Positions 53,701-62,861 of a DNA stretch of 64,000 bases are shown here, piece by piece. Made by a program: the position numbers and the translations under genes. Each line of letters starts with the position of its first letter. The first letter of the stretch is position 1. The notes below the pieces were generated by a model, which was not told the origin of the DNA, searched no databases, and saw nothing but the letters and a program-made list of their open reading frames with translations. Where the stretch lies: positions 3,293,501 through 3,357,500 of the forward strand of contig CP158972.1 in the NCBI GenBank assembly GCA_040429635.1, given 5' to 3'. Origin of the DNA: Tamlana crocina (GTDB taxonomy: Bacteria; Bacteroidota; Bacteroidia; Flavobacteriales; Flavobacteriaceae).

Positions 53701-54009
53701 TTGGTTGGTTACACTTAAACTGTACTCTCCATCAAAATTGGTAACAGTTCCGTTTTTAGTTCCCGCCTCCATAACGGTAACTCCGGGCAGTGGCACTCCC
53801 TTTTCATCTGTTACAACTCCAGATACACTCTCCTGAATAAAATTTTGGCTAATTTTATCCAACCCTTTGCTTAGAGCAAGTCCATCTTTCCTTATTGAAG
53901 TATTAGTGGTTTTTGCAAGAGAAAACGAAAAATGAAAGACAGAAAACATAGCAGCAAATAGTAAATGCTTGAAATGTTCCTGCCTAAAAAGTAAAAATTT
54001 ACATTTCAT
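50767..54009 (-). CDS. susC: SusC/RagA-family TonB-dependent outer membrane transporter
   Basis: This 1080-residue protein starts with a signal peptide (about 1-33). Next come a carboxypeptidase-D regulatory-like domain (about 60-140: V-S-G-V-V-T-D-E-K-G-V-P-L-P-G-V-T-V), a TonB plug (about 150-260: I-R-G-V...P-L-I-L-I-D-G-V-E, S-L-Y-G-A-R-G-A-N-G-V-I-L) and a long barrel ending in F-N-F. There is no extra N-terminal STN domain. It imports large oligosaccharides across the outer membrane. Its start and leader lie in a tandem repeat (53871-54734). It pairs with susD and is upstream of the two surface lipoproteins. The HTCS at 58225 is the likely activator. Confidence 0.95.
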   Translation of the reverse strand: MKCKFLLFRQEHFKHLLFAAMFSVFHFSFSLAKTTNTSIRKDGLALSKGLDKISQNFIQESVSGVVTDEKGVPLPGVTVMEAGTKNGTVTNFDGEYSLSVTNQNSVLVFSYVGYTTKKITVGDKEKLNVQLMPNQDELDEVTIVAFAKQKKSSVIGSISTVQPSELKIPSSNLTTALAGRIPGVISYQRSGEPGQDNASFFIRGVTSFGYKVDPLILIDGVESSTTELAQLSPDDISSFSIMKDATATSLYGARGANGVILISTKEGKEGKAKVFVRYETSFSSNTKQLKLADPITYMQLENEAVLTRNPIGFLPYSQNKIDNTKAGLNEYIYPANNWMDQLLKDFTVNNRLNLNVSGGGKVARYYIAGVFNKDNGILKVDDRNNFNSNINLKNYQLRSNINIDLTETTEAVVRLAGSFDDYTGPIDGGGRMFSKILGSNPVMFPAYYPSEAKPYSRHILFGNSSNASSGNEPSFINPYADMVKGYKDYTRSNMSAQFELKQDLSFFIPGLSARMLFNTERYSFFDVSRFYNPHFYSAFGYDKSNDSYKLNLLNELSATDYLNYNEGQRQINSATYTEVAINYQNTFSEKHEVTGMLVGTRRNQLFANQGTLQKSLPYRNQGISGRVTYGYDSRYMTEFNFGYNGSERFHKSHRYGFFPSAGLGWFVSNESFWEGIKSVVPKFKLRATYGLVGNDAIGSAEDRFFYLSEVDLNAGGRAAWFGTNFQYARPGVNVNRYSNEDISWETAKKMNLGLEVNLFNSLEIQADYFTENRSNILMDRAFIPATMGLSAPIRANVGKAKSNGFEISFDYNKSFTNGFWLQSRTNFTYAHSEFLFFEEPQYSEENSHLFHKGQSLSQQWGLVAERLFIDEFDVDNSPKQNFGEYAAGDIKYRDVNGDGEITNLDRVPIGHPTVPEIIYGGGLSLGYKNFDFSFFLQGSARSSFWIDPVRTAPFVANPDLGAGSQNALLQVYADNHWSESNRDSYALWPRLSSTLNTNNTQRSTWFMRNGAFLRLKSVELGFSLPDAVIKNLHLSNARLYFSGINLLSISGFDLWDIEMGGNGLGYPIQRVINFGMTFNF

Positions 54010-54225
54010 AATAATTAGTTATTTGGTTTAATTGGTTTAATTGGTTTATGAAAAACACTTAAGATAAATTGAATAATAAATTTTATTCATTGTAAAACTA
54101 AATACAATAGGAATGCGATTATGATATTATAGTCGCTAAAAATGAATCAATATCAACATTAAGTATCAATTGATTTTTTTTTTAAGATTAAATTTTTGCT
54201 TCAGAATTAACTTTTAAAAATTGAC
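53871..54225. repeat. susC leader repeat, copy 1 (functional): first ~46 codons plus upstream region
   Basis: This roughly 355-base unit contains codons 1 to about 46 of susC and about 215 bases upstream. It is followed by a full copy at 54226 and a partial one at 54577. The upstream part holds a short internal repeat of TTGGTTTAA (54023-54048) 14-39 bases before the ATG. Confidence 0.85.
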
Positions 54226-54576
54226 TTAGAGCAAGCCCATCTTTCCTATTAAAGCATCAGTGGTTTTTGCAAGAGAAAACGAAAAATGAAAGACCGAAAA
54301 TATAGCAGCAAATAGTAAATGCTTGAAAATGTTCCTGCCTAAAAAGTAAAAATTTACATTTCATAATAATTAGTTATTTGGTTTAATTGGTTTGATTGGT
54401 TTATGAAAAACACTTAAGATAAATTGAATAATAAATTTTATTCATTGTAAAGCTAAGTACAATAGGAATGCGATTATGATATTAAAGTCACTGAAAATGA
54501 GTCAATATTAACAATAAGTATCAATTGATTTTATAAGATTAAATTTTTGCTTCAGAATTAACTTTTAAAAATTGAC
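54226..54576. repeat. susC leader repeat, copy 2 (decayed start)
   Basis: This roughly 351-base unit is a full copy of the leader and early coding segment with scattered substitutions and small indels. An ATG at 54364 starts M-K-C-K-F-L-L-F-R-Q-E-H-F as in susC, but a one-base insertion shifts the frame. It ends after 35 codons at the stop at 54257-54259. Confidence 0.8.
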
Positions 54577-54734
54577 TTAGAGCAAGCCCATCTTTCCTAT
54601 TGAAGCATTAGTGGTTTTTGCTAAAGAAAACGAAAAATGAAAGACCGAAAATATAGCAGCAAATAGTAAATGCTTGAAATGTTCCTGCCTAAAAGTGAAA
54701 ATTTACATTTCATAATAATTAGTTATTTGGTTAA
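54577..54734. repeat. susC leader repeat, copy 3 (partial, decayed start)
   Basis: This is a 158-base partial copy holding the start codon region only. The ATG at 54713 opens M-K-C-K-F-S-L-L-G-R, and an indel shifts the frame to a stop at 54621-54623 after 30 codons. It diverges from the other copies at about 54735. Confidence 0.75.
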
Positions 54735-55017
54735 ATTCTTTTTTTTGAAGACAAATGGACTTTTTATCAATTTACGGTTCGCGCTAAACCTTAACTAATA
54801 TATTGTATGAATGTCTGAACATATCAAGTATATATAAAAATTTTGACAGATTAATACTAAGAATAAAAGCTTTAAAAAAAAGAAGTCCGCAACCATTGGC
54901 AGGCTATAACATGTGAATCTATTCGCTCTAAACAAAAGAAAAAAAACTATTTTAAGACAAGTCCTTGAATTGTCCTAAAACAGCTTTTGTATAAAATTTC
55001 AATAAAACTATTAATTA
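54735..55017. other. Remainder of the region between the repeats and the MFS gene
   Basis: An AT-rich stretch with no gene. It contains the terminator of the MFS gene (54939-54980). It may carry the ancestral susC promoter, but I see no clear -7 consensus box. Confidence 0.4.
54939..54980 (-). terminator. Hairpin terminator after the MFS sugar porter gene
   Basis: On the minus strand TTTTAGGACAA, a 9-base loop, then TTGTCTTAAAA and a T8 run. This is an 11-bp stem with one G-T pair, located about 38 bases after the stop of the MFS gene at 55018. It isolates that gene from susC. Confidence 0.7.
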
Positions 55018-56388
55018 CTATTTCTTCCAGCTTTCTTCAATATCCTCAAGTGTTTTTCCGCTCGTTTCTGGTAGTTTTTTATAAATAAAACCCAATAAGA
55101 ATATAGCGTTTAGCATAAACACCCAAAACGTAAATGCACCTCCTAAATGTTCTAGCATAACTGGTGTAAACTGCGTGATACCTACTACACCCAACCAAAC
55201 CATTAGCGTAGCACAAGACATGGCTATTCCTCGCGTTTTAGTTGGAAAAATCTCAGATATAATAACCCAAGGAATAGGCCCCAAGGAAGAAGCGAAACTC
55301 GCTATAAAACCTAAAATAAAAATTAAGGTAAAAACACTAGAACTCTGATTGAAATAGAATACACAGCCCACGCCAAACAGTGATGCTATCATTCCTATTA
55401 GCCCCCAAATCAATAATTTTCTTCGTCCAATTTTATCTATAAATAGTATAGCCACAAAGGTAAACAAGGTATTCACGGCACCAATAATTACAGTTTGAAA
55501 CAACGCTGAATCTGTATTAAACCCAATATTTTTAAAAATTTCAGGGGCATAGTAAATTATAGCATTAATTCCCGTAATCTGTGAAAACAGTGCCAAAACC
55601 AATCCTAAAATTAATGCAGGTCTCAAACTACTGGACAATAACTCTTTAAAGGTACCTTTTTCAAATTTCAGTGTTTCCTTTATTTGATTTAAAACTTTTT
55701 CGCCTTCTATTTGTCCGTTTACTTTATTTAAAACTTTTGCGGCCTCACTGGTTCTTCCCTTTGAAGCTAACCACCTTGGGCTTTCTGGCACAAACAACAA
55801 CATAAAGAAAAAAAGTGCCGCTGGTATTACCTCAGAACCTAGCATATAACGCCATCCCATTTCAACGTTCCAAGCCTCAGTGCTTGAGCCTGCTATTTTT
55901 AAGTTTATAAAATACACGACATTAATTCCTAAAACTATAGCTAGCTGGTATAATGTTACCAACATACCTCTTTTTTTAGCTGGTGCAATTTCTGAAATAT
56001 ATAAAGGTGACAACATTGATGCTGCCCCAACACCAACACCACCTATAAATCTGGCTATTACAAATTGTGTTAACGTGTTTGGAATTGCAGAGCCTATTGC
56101 AGAAATAGAAAAAAGTATTGCGGTAATTAATAAGACTTTCTTTCTTCCGTATCTATCACTCACATAGCCCGCAACCATTGCTCCAAAAACACAGCCCCAA
56201 ATAGCACTCGATGCCGCCCAACCAGTCATGGCTGCTGATAACTGAAACTTAGTCTGCAAAAAACCAATAGCTCCAGCAATAACTGCCGTATCGTAACCAA
56301 ACAATAAACCGCCTAAAGCAGCTGTAATGGTTACTATATATATATAACGCTTGTTTATTTTTTGAACTGAAGTGTTTGTGCTTTTCAT
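55018..56388 (-). CDS. MFS sugar-proton symporter (sugar porter family)
   Basis: This 456-residue porter is related to the one at 34915. It has G-G-L-L-F-G-Y-D-T-A-V-I-A-G, D-R-Y-G-R-K-K, P-E-S-P-R-W-L, D-K-I-G-R-R-K-L-L and P-E-T-S-G-K-T-L-E-D-I, all sugar porter signatures, with twelve predicted helices. It should import a monosaccharide across the inner membrane. It has its own terminator and a 401-base upstream region with a HutC-like palindrome (56567-56580), which links it to the GntR/UTRA-type control seen at 24213. Confidence 0.92.
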   Translation of the reverse strand: MKSTNTSVQKINKRYIYIVTITAALGGLLFGYDTAVIAGAIGFLQTKFQLSAAMTGWAASSAIWGCVFGAMVAGYVSDRYGRKKVLLITAILFSISAIGSAIPNTLTQFVIARFIGGVGVGAASMLSPLYISEIAPAKKRGMLVTLYQLAIVLGINVVYFINLKIAGSSTEAWNVEMGWRYMLGSEVIPAALFFFMLLFVPESPRWLASKGRTSEAAKVLNKVNGQIEGEKVLNQIKETLKFEKGTFKELLSSSLRPALILGLVLALFSQITGINAIIYYAPEIFKNIGFNTDSALFQTVIIGAVNTLFTFVAILFIDKIGRRKLLIWGLIGMIASLFGVGCVFYFNQSSSVFTLIFILGFIASFASSLGPIPWVIISEIFPTKTRGIAMSCATLMVWLGVVGITQFTPVMLEHLGGAFTFWVFMLNAIFLLGFIYKKLPETSGKTLEDIEESWKK

Positions 56389-56789
56389 TTTTATAATTAA
56401 GTTATTTTAGTCTTTATTTAGCAAGTAGTTGTTTGATTAATTAGTACTCATGCCTGAGTAAAATTTAGTTTTATATTTTTTATTAAATAATGATATTATG
56501 GAATCATTATTATTTGTTTTCAAATAATAAAAACACCTTTAATCAGGCAAATAATTTAAATGACCATATGTCTATACATTCAAATATATGGTATATATTT
56601 TATTTACAAAACTAATTTGTCACTTAATATCTCATTAACAGATTCGTTCTTTTTTTAATAAACTATTATAATTTATCATTAGTTATTTGACCCGATTAAA
56701 CCTTAATAACTTTCAATCCGTTCTTCATAATTCACTTTCAGACTTTTTAATTGATTAGTATTAGTATCAAAATAGGTTAGTTTGGCCTA
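56389..56789. other. Regulatory intergenic region between two MFS genes
   Basis: This 401-base region separates the FucP-type gene from the sugar porter. It holds the HutC-like palindrome at 56567-56580 followed by CAAATATAT, the same arrangement as at 24213. A weak hairpin (AATAGG/CCTATT with a few Us, around 56771-56792) lies at the stop of the FucP-type gene. No -7 consensus was found. Confidence 0.45.
56567..56580. promoter_or_regulatory. Candidate GntR/HutC operator (second copy)
   Basis: TATGTCTATACATT contains GT-C-TA-T-AC, an exact match to the HutC consensus GT-N-TA-N-AC. It lies about 180 bases upstream of the MFS start and is followed by CAAATATAT, as in the copy at 24213. Confidence 0.5.
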
Positions 56790-58109
56790 TTAACTCGAAT
56801 GAATCTTTTGTGTTTTTTCACGATTGCCAACTAAAAAGCCGTACCACATAATGTATATAAAGCATAACATAGGGAGGATGAAAGAAAAATTAATTTCAGA
56901 TACTCCTAAAATTTTAATATCGGATACTCCCGACCCACCAAAATCTATAATACTACCCTGCAATTTAGGCATTAAGGCACCTCCCACAATGGCCATAACT
57001 AAACCAGCAGATCCAACCTTAGATTGTTCTTCGGTTAAACCTCCTAAAGCTATACCATATATAGTTGGAAACATTAAAGACATGCAAAAAGATACCCCAA
57101 CAAGTGCATAAAGGCCTAAAAGGCCATTTAAAACAATGGTTCCAGACACAAATACTATGGCTAATAACGCAAAAAGCATTAATAATTTACCGGAGCCAAT
57201 AAATCTTAACATGTACGTGCCTACCGCTCTACCTACGGTAAATAATACGAACGCTACCATTTGATAGTAGCCAGCTGTAACGCTATCTACACCAATACCT
57301 TCGGCATATTGGTATATGTATGTCCAACACATAATTTGCGCTCCTACATATAAAATTTGTGCTAAAACCCCAAGGATGTATTTTTTATTTTCAGCTAAAT
57401 TCTTAAATGTTTCCTTTATGCTTGGCAAATGTCCTTCTTCTTTAGATTGTGGCATTTTGCTAACCAAAAACAACACGAATACACCCACAAGAACTAATCC
57501 CAAAATAACGTAAGGGTTTCTAATCACCAGTAAATCTGAAGTTTTAATTAATAGTTTCGAAGCCTCATCGAGTGATGAGAAGTTTTCAATATCATCAGAC
57601 TGTAAATTTTTCAGCACAAATTGTTGTGCTACAAACAGGCCCAAAATTAAGCCAACAGGGTTAAATGCTTGAGCCAAATTTAAACGCTGTGTGGCTGTTT
57701 CTTTTGGCCCCATTGCCAAAGCATACGGATTTGCCGCTGTTTCTAAAAAAGCCAATCCAAACGTTAAAATATACAAACCAAGACAGAAAAACCAAAACTT
57801 CTCGGTGGTCGCGGCCGGATAAAACAAAAGTGCTCCAACAGCATACAGTCCCAAACCAATTAAGATACCGGTTTTATAAGAATACTTGCGCATAAATATT
57901 GATGCTGGCAATGCCATGCAAAAATAACCGCCGTAAAACGCCATTTGAACCCAAGCAGCTTGCGAGTTTGAAAGCTCTAAAACTTTTTTAAATGCTTGTA
58001 CCATAGGATCGGTTACTGCATTAGCAAAGCCCCAAAGGGCAAAAAGCGAAGTTACTAATATAAACGGCAGCAACATTTTAGATGGCACCACAGGAATTTT
58101 TGATTTCAT
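56790..58109 (-). CDS. MFS transporter of the FucP (fucose/glucose/galactose permease) type
   Basis: This 439-residue inner-membrane protein fits the FucP/GluP group: F-A-L-W-G-F-A-N-A-V-T-D-P-M near helix 1, A-F-Y-G-G-Y-F-C-M-A-L-P-A, L-E-T-A-A-N-P-Y, and N-L-A-Q-A-F-N-P-V-G. Twelve helices are expected. It is distinct from the two sugar-porter-type symporters and may carry a deoxy sugar, or mannose, by proton symport. It follows the HTCS by 115 bases and may be part of its regulon. Confidence 0.88.
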   Translation of the reverse strand: MKSKIPVVPSKMLLPFILVTSLFALWGFANAVTDPMVQAFKKVLELSNSQAAWVQMAFYGGYFCMALPASIFMRKYSYKTGILIGLGLYAVGALLFYPAATTEKFWFFCLGLYILTFGLAFLETAANPYALAMGPKETATQRLNLAQAFNPVGLILGLFVAQQFVLKNLQSDDIENFSSLDEASKLLIKTSDLLVIRNPYVILGLVLVGVFVLFLVSKMPQSKEEGHLPSIKETFKNLAENKKYILGVLAQILYVGAQIMCWTYIYQYAEGIGVDSVTAGYYQMVAFVLFTVGRAVGTYMLRFIGSGKLLMLFALLAIVFVSGTIVLNGLLGLYALVGVSFCMSLMFPTIYGIALGGLTEEQSKVGSAGLVMAIVGGALMPKLQGSIIDFGGSGVSDIKILGVSEINFSFILPMLCFIYIMWYGFLVGNREKTQKIHSS

Positions 58110-58224
58110 ATTTAATTTAGTTTAGAAATTTTTGTTTGCAAAATCCTATGTTTTTATGAGATTTAACAGTAAAATCTATTCAAAAACATGTAAATATTGA
58201 CCCCATACGACAAATACTGTATAA

Positions 58225-61200
58225 CTATTTTAAAAGTTTGCTTGGACTATATCCAAACTGTTTTTTAAATACCTTGCTGAAATAGAATGGATCATTAAAA
58301 CCTATCATATCTGAAACTTCAGAAACATTGTAGCGTTTGGTTTTTAATAGTTGTGCAGATTTTTTTAACTGAATCGTTCTAATAAACTCGTAAGGCGTTA
58401 AATCGGTAAGTTGCTTAATTTTTCTATAAAGTTTTGAAGTACTCATGCCTACTTCTTCTGCTATAAAATTTGGTGATAGTTTGGAAGAACTAATGTTGTT
58501 TTCTATTATTCCCTTTATTTTGGAAACTAAATCTATGTCTAATTGCGAGTGTGCTAAGGTTAATATATCACCTTCTACTTCACCTGAAAAACGCTGCTTT
58601 AAGTCAAAATGTAATTTTATTATATTATCAATACGGGTTTTTAACAGTGCGGGATCAAAAGGTTTTGTGAGGTAACCATCTACACCTATAGAGTATCCTT
58701 TTATTCTATTTTCATTTTCTGCTAATGCCGTTAAAAGTATTACACCAATATGGCTGATATCGTCATCTGATTTTAGTATTTCAACAAATTCAAACCCGTC
58801 CATAATAGGCATCATAACATCTACAACACATAAAACAGGCTTTTCTTTCTTGCATATTTCAAGGCCCTCTTGTCCATTTTTAGCCTCTACAACCTTGTAG
58901 AAGCTGGATAAGTACTGTGCCACATAATCTCTTAGTTCGGTATTATCTTCTATTAAAAGTATTTTTTGTTTTACTTTGGTTTGTGGTAACAGATTTGAGT
59001 TACCGCTAGATTGTACGATTTCTAGCTGGTTAGTGACATGGCTCTCTTTTGGTAAAGAATCTACTGATTTGGTTTGGACAGCCTTAAAGAGCTCATCGTT
59101 ATTGTAGGCGTTTTTATTTACAGGTAATTCTACAGTAAACACACTACCCTTACCAATGGAACTATTAACCTTAATTTCTCCTTTATGGATTTCTACTAGT
59201 GCTTTTACTAAAGACAAACCTATTCCTGTACCGGTATTCTCTACAGTGGTTCTAGCTTGGTAAAACCTGTTAAATATTTTTTCGTGACTTTCTTCTGGAA
59301 TTCCAATTCCATTATCACTTACTTCAAGAATCATTTTTTTTGCTTCGCTATCCTTTAGGCCAAGAAACAAATCTACATTTCCGTTTCTTTCAGTAAATTT
59401 TATAGCATTGGAAAGCAAATTGAATAATATTTTACTAAACTTATCAACATCAATCCAACATATAAAAGCGCCTTCGCTTTCAATGTTTAGACTTAAACTG
59501 ATGTTTTTTTCTAGAGCTAATTCTTTAAAAGAATTAAATACACTTTTAACATGTTCACTTATATTTGTTTTAGCTACTTTTAATTTTAACTCACCAGTTT
59601 CTGCTCTTCTAAAATCTAAAATTTGATTAACCAACCTCAGCAAACGATTGGCGTTTTGGTATACTAAATTTGCCCTACTAAGAATATAATCATCATTTTG
59701 ATTATTAATTAACTGCTTTGCAGGCCCCAAAATAAGTGTTAGCGGTGTTCTAAGCTCATGTGATATATTAGTGAAAAAGCGAAGTTTTTCGTTATTTAGT
59801 TTTTCATCACGCTCACGCTTCACTTTTTCAAGAAGCAACTCTTGTTTTAAGCGTCTGCGATTTTTTAATTGGTTATGTAAAAAATATGCTCCTATTGAAA
59901 TAAGCCCCAAAACCATAATAAAAAAGATTGGTGTAAGCCAAAAAGGAGGTAAAACTTTGATCGCGTAACTCGATATCTCACTTTCGTAACCATTATTGTT
60001 GGTTGCTTTTAGCTTTAAACTATACTCGCCCGAAGGTAAATTGGCATACTGTATAGAGCGCGATCCGCTGGTTGTTTTATTCCATTCTTTATCTAAACCA
60101 TCTAGCTTATAATAAAACGTATTTTGCCTTTGACTGACATAAGATGGCAAAGAAAACTTAACTGTAAAATTTCTAGTTCCGTACCCTAATTGTATTTGTT
60201 TTGAGTAATTAATATCTTCATTTAAAATTAGCACATTTTCAAGCTTTTCCCCTGGTTTAACTTCATTATTGCTAACTTTAAACTCAGATATTACCGGGAT
60301 AGGCGCTTTTTTGTTTTCTTTTATATCTAAAGGGTTAAATAATATTATTTCTTTGTTGCCCCCTACATAAATTTTATCACTGTTAAAATGTAAAAAACCG
60401 CGTTTATTCCATAAGTTTGAACGCATACCGTTGTTAACGTAAAATGTTTTATAATCATTATTTTCGGGGTTGTATTTGCCTATTTTGTTGTAATTTAAAT
60501 TTAGCCATATTATACCTAAACTATCTTCTGTTATATCGGTAACCCATTCATCAGCCAATGTTTTGGGTTGATCTAGATGTACAAATTTATTGGTTTGTGA
60601 ATTGTAATAGTTTAAACCTTCTCTTGTTCCTGCCCAAAGTTTTCCGTGCCTATCAAAAAACAAATCTTTTACTTTATTGTTAGATAAGCCTTCATTGTTA
60701 TTTTGGTTTATATATTGCTCTAAACTATTGGATAGCATATTGTACTTAAAAACCCCTTCTTCGGTAGCTATCCAAAATAAGTTTTGAGATTTAGAATATA
60801 CTATTTTGTTAATGTCTTTAAATTTTGGGTTATTTTTTTTTACAAAAACCTTTTCTTCTGTTTTTAAATTAAACTTTACAAGTCCTTCACCTTGTGAGCC
60901 CACTAACAGTTCATTGTTTGATGTTTTATAAAAGGCAAACACTGGCGAATTAATAAAACCTACATTTAGTTTTTTTTGTTGATTGTTTTTATAATTGTAT
61001 TCTACAACGCCACCATCCCATAGCCCGATGTAAAAAATTATATTATCATCTGTATATATACTACCTATCTCATTATAATTTTTAAGAACTTTAATAAAAG
61101 TATTATTTTTCTTTAAGAACAAACCTTGAGCGTGGGTTCCTATAAGTAAATTATGATCGTACGTTTTAGCAAAAGAACTTATAACTGGTATTTGATTGTT

Positions 61201-62259
61201 TCCCGTAAAATTTAAACCCAAAGATTTAAATTGATTTTCAAAGGGGTTTAAACTTTCCAATCCATTTTCTGTACCAACCCAAAGCACACCCAAATTATCG
61301 AAATACAAGGATATAATGTAATTATTTACAAGGGAATTAGGGTTGTTTAAATCTGTTGTGTGTTGTTTATATTCACCTTTTACAAAAGCTTCCATTGAGG
61401 TGCACTCAATAATTCCGTTAGATGTACCAAACCAATAGCCTCCATCTGGGGCTTTAGTATAACACCTAAAATAACTACTCATCGGGTTAGTACCAATAAC
61501 TTTAAAGTTATTGTCAATCTTATCCAGTTTAAACAAACCCTCACGCGTTCCTACGTATACATTATAAGCCTTATCTTCAAAAATAAAATAAGCATTAGCG
61601 TTTTTGTTTGTAGCTCTACTCGGGTGTAGTTCATAATTTTGTAAATCGCTTACTTTTCCTGTTTCATCTATAAAAAAACTATACACTCCATTATTAAAAC
61701 TGGTTACCCATATTCTACCGTCATGTGTTTGTGTTATACCCCTAATATTATCAAGTTTTCCTAAATCTACTTTATAAAATTTATTAGTATTATTATCTAG
61801 GTAGCACAAGCCTTTGTTTAATGTTCCCACCCAAACCCTTTGGGTTTTATCAATAAATATAGACCTTAACCTATCTTCAACTAAAGCATGTTTATCCTGA
61901 TGGTTTGAATGAAAGGTTTTAAAACTAGATGTAGGCAAGTGATATTTTGTTAATCCATTATCTGTTGCTATCCATAGATTAGATTTTTCATCTGGCATTA
62001 TTTGTAAAATATCATTACTATTGAGATAATTGGATGTTTCATTCTTAGCCGAAAACACTTTAAAATCGTATCCATCAAAACGGCTTACACCTCCAAATGT
62101 ACCTAACCATAAAAAACCTTTATCGTCTTGAACAATACTTCTAACAGAATTATGAGACAAACCCTTTGTTTCGTTATAATGCTCAAAATATAGCTCTTGA
62201 CCAATACCTTTAAAACAAAACAATAAAATTATAGTGTATAAGAATTTAGTTTTGAACAT
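58225..62259 (-). CDS. Hybrid two-component system (HTCS) sensor kinase/AraC regulator
   Basis: This 1344-residue protein has all HTCS domains. There is a signal peptide (1-20), a long periplasmic two-propeller sensor (about 25-690: G-L-S-H-N-S-V, D-K-G-F-L-W-L-G-T, and repeats), a Y_Y_Y domain (about 695-775), one membrane helix (about 778-798), a HisKA phosphoacceptor (N-I-S-H-E-L-R-T-P), a HATPase (about 940-1055: N-A-I-K-F-T, G-T-G-I-G-L-S), a receiver (about 1095-1210: D-V-M-M-P-I-M-D-G, T-K-P-F-D) and an AraC helix-turn-helix (about 1255-1344). It detects a breakdown oligosaccharide in the periplasm and activates the nearby SusCD genes. It lies upstream of the transporter and susCD genes in the same direction. 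Confidence 0.95.
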   Translation of the reverse strand: MFKTKFLYTIILLFCFKGIGQELYFEHYNETKGLSHNSVRSIVQDDKGFLWLGTFGGVSRFDGYDFKVFSAKNETSNYLNSNDILQIMPDEKSNLWIATDNGLTKYHLPTSSFKTFHSNHQDKHALVEDRLRSIFIDKTQRVWVGTLNKGLCYLDNNTNKFYKVDLGKLDNIRGITQTHDGRIWVTSFNNGVYSFFIDETGKVSDLQNYELHPSRATNKNANAYFIFEDKAYNVYVGTREGLFKLDKIDNNFKVIGTNPMSSYFRCYTKAPDGGYWFGTSNGIIECTSMEAFVKGEYKQHTTDLNNPNSLVNNYIISLYFDNLGVLWVGTENGLESLNPFENQFKSLGLNFTGNNQIPVISSFAKTYDHNLLIGTHAQGLFLKKNNTFIKVLKNYNEIGSIYTDDNIIFYIGLWDGGVVEYNYKNNQQKKLNVGFINSPVFAFYKTSNNELLVGSQGEGLVKFNLKTEEKVFVKKNNPKFKDINKIVYSKSQNLFWIATEEGVFKYNMLSNSLEQYINQNNNEGLSNNKVKDLFFDRHGKLWAGTREGLNYYNSQTNKFVHLDQPKTLADEWVTDITEDSLGIIWLNLNYNKIGKYNPENNDYKTFYVNNGMRSNLWNKRGFLHFNSDKIYVGGNKEIILFNPLDIKENKKAPIPVISEFKVSNNEVKPGEKLENVLILNEDINYSKQIQLGYGTRNFTVKFSLPSYVSQRQNTFYYKLDGLDKEWNKTTSGSRSIQYANLPSGEYSLKLKATNNNGYESEISSYAIKVLPPFWLTPIFFIMVLGLISIGAYFLHNQLKNRRRLKQELLLEKVKRERDEKLNNEKLRFFTNISHELRTPLTLILGPAKQLINNQNDDYILSRANLVYQNANRLLRLVNQILDFRRAETGELKLKVAKTNISEHVKSVFNSFKELALEKNISLSLNIESEGAFICWIDVDKFSKILFNLLSNAIKFTERNGNVDLFLGLKDSEAKKMILEVSDNGIGIPEESHEKIFNRFYQARTTVENTGTGIGLSLVKALVEIHKGEIKVNSSIGKGSVFTVELPVNKNAYNNDELFKAVQTKSVDSLPKESHVTNQLEIVQSSGNSNLLPQTKVKQKILLIEDNTELRDYVAQYLSSFYKVVEAKNGQEGLEICKKEKPVLCVVDVMMPIMDGFEFVEILKSDDDISHIGVILLTALAENENRIKGYSIGVDGYLTKPFDPALLKTRIDNIIKLHFDLKQRFSGEVEGDILTLAHSQLDIDLVSKIKGIIENNISSSKLSPNFIAEEVGMSTSKLYRKIKQLTDLTPYEFIRTIQLKKSAQLLKTKRYNVSEVSDMIGFNDPFYFSKVFKKQFGYSPSKLLK

Positions 62260-62861
62260 GATAACTACTGTAATTGATTTATTTTAACTTTACTGTTGCT
62301 TAAATTAATAAAATTAACGCTTGGTACTCTTTTTAAATACTTTTTGTAAGTTAAACGAAGTCCGCACTTTTTTTATTCCATTCTAAATTTATACCAATCA
62401 TCTTGATTTGGGGTTTTCAAAAAAGTAAAAAACAAACAATTAGATTTACTCTTGACCTTGGTTATTCTAAACCAACAAGCATGATAGCCACGTTTTAATA
62501 GCTCTACCTTAATCCCCTTAACCCGTAATTCACAAAACTACACTTAAAATTACTTCTATTGATGGACATATGATATGGTTTTCTAACCATCGTTTTAATG
62601 CAACTGAATTAATCATTTATGATAAACTCTTTTACTGTCCCTAAAAATCCCACCCATCTTCTCAACTGTAAATTTAAACTAATGGTGTTTTATAAACTAA
62701 AATTTATTTCTAAGCTTCTTCTCAAAGTTTGTAAAAAAATTCCTTTTTCATTTTAACATAATTAAAAGATAAATAATATTAATTCTATTCTCCTTTTGTT
62801 CCGTCTAAGATAAAAAGTTCAATACTGCTAAAATTTGCAAAATATTTTTCATTAAAATGAT
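62260..62861. other. Intergenic region between HTCS and the right-edge GH92, with a coding remnant
   Basis: This 602-base region has no intact gene. A degraded reading frame of about 55 codons lies at 62373-62537. The rest is AT-rich, with no clear promoter box, repeat or terminator. Confidence 0.5.
62373..62537 (-). pseudogene. C-terminal remnant of an unidentified protein
   Basis: The minus strand carries an open stretch that reads G-I-K-V-E-L-L-K-R-G-Y-H-A-C-W-F-R-I-T-K and ends Q-D-D-W-Y-K-F-R-M-E then stop at 62373-62375. It is bounded upstream by TAG at 62538-62540. The beta-rich, aromatic pattern suggests the end of a secreted carbohydrate-active protein, but I cannot name it. No start codon was found, so it is probably a relic. 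Confidence 0.35.

Noticed and set aside
54735-55017. Possible susC promoter in the unique sequence upstream of the repeats
   Set aside because: TATACTTG near 54830 is one base away from the -7 consensus but there is no -33 box at the right distance.
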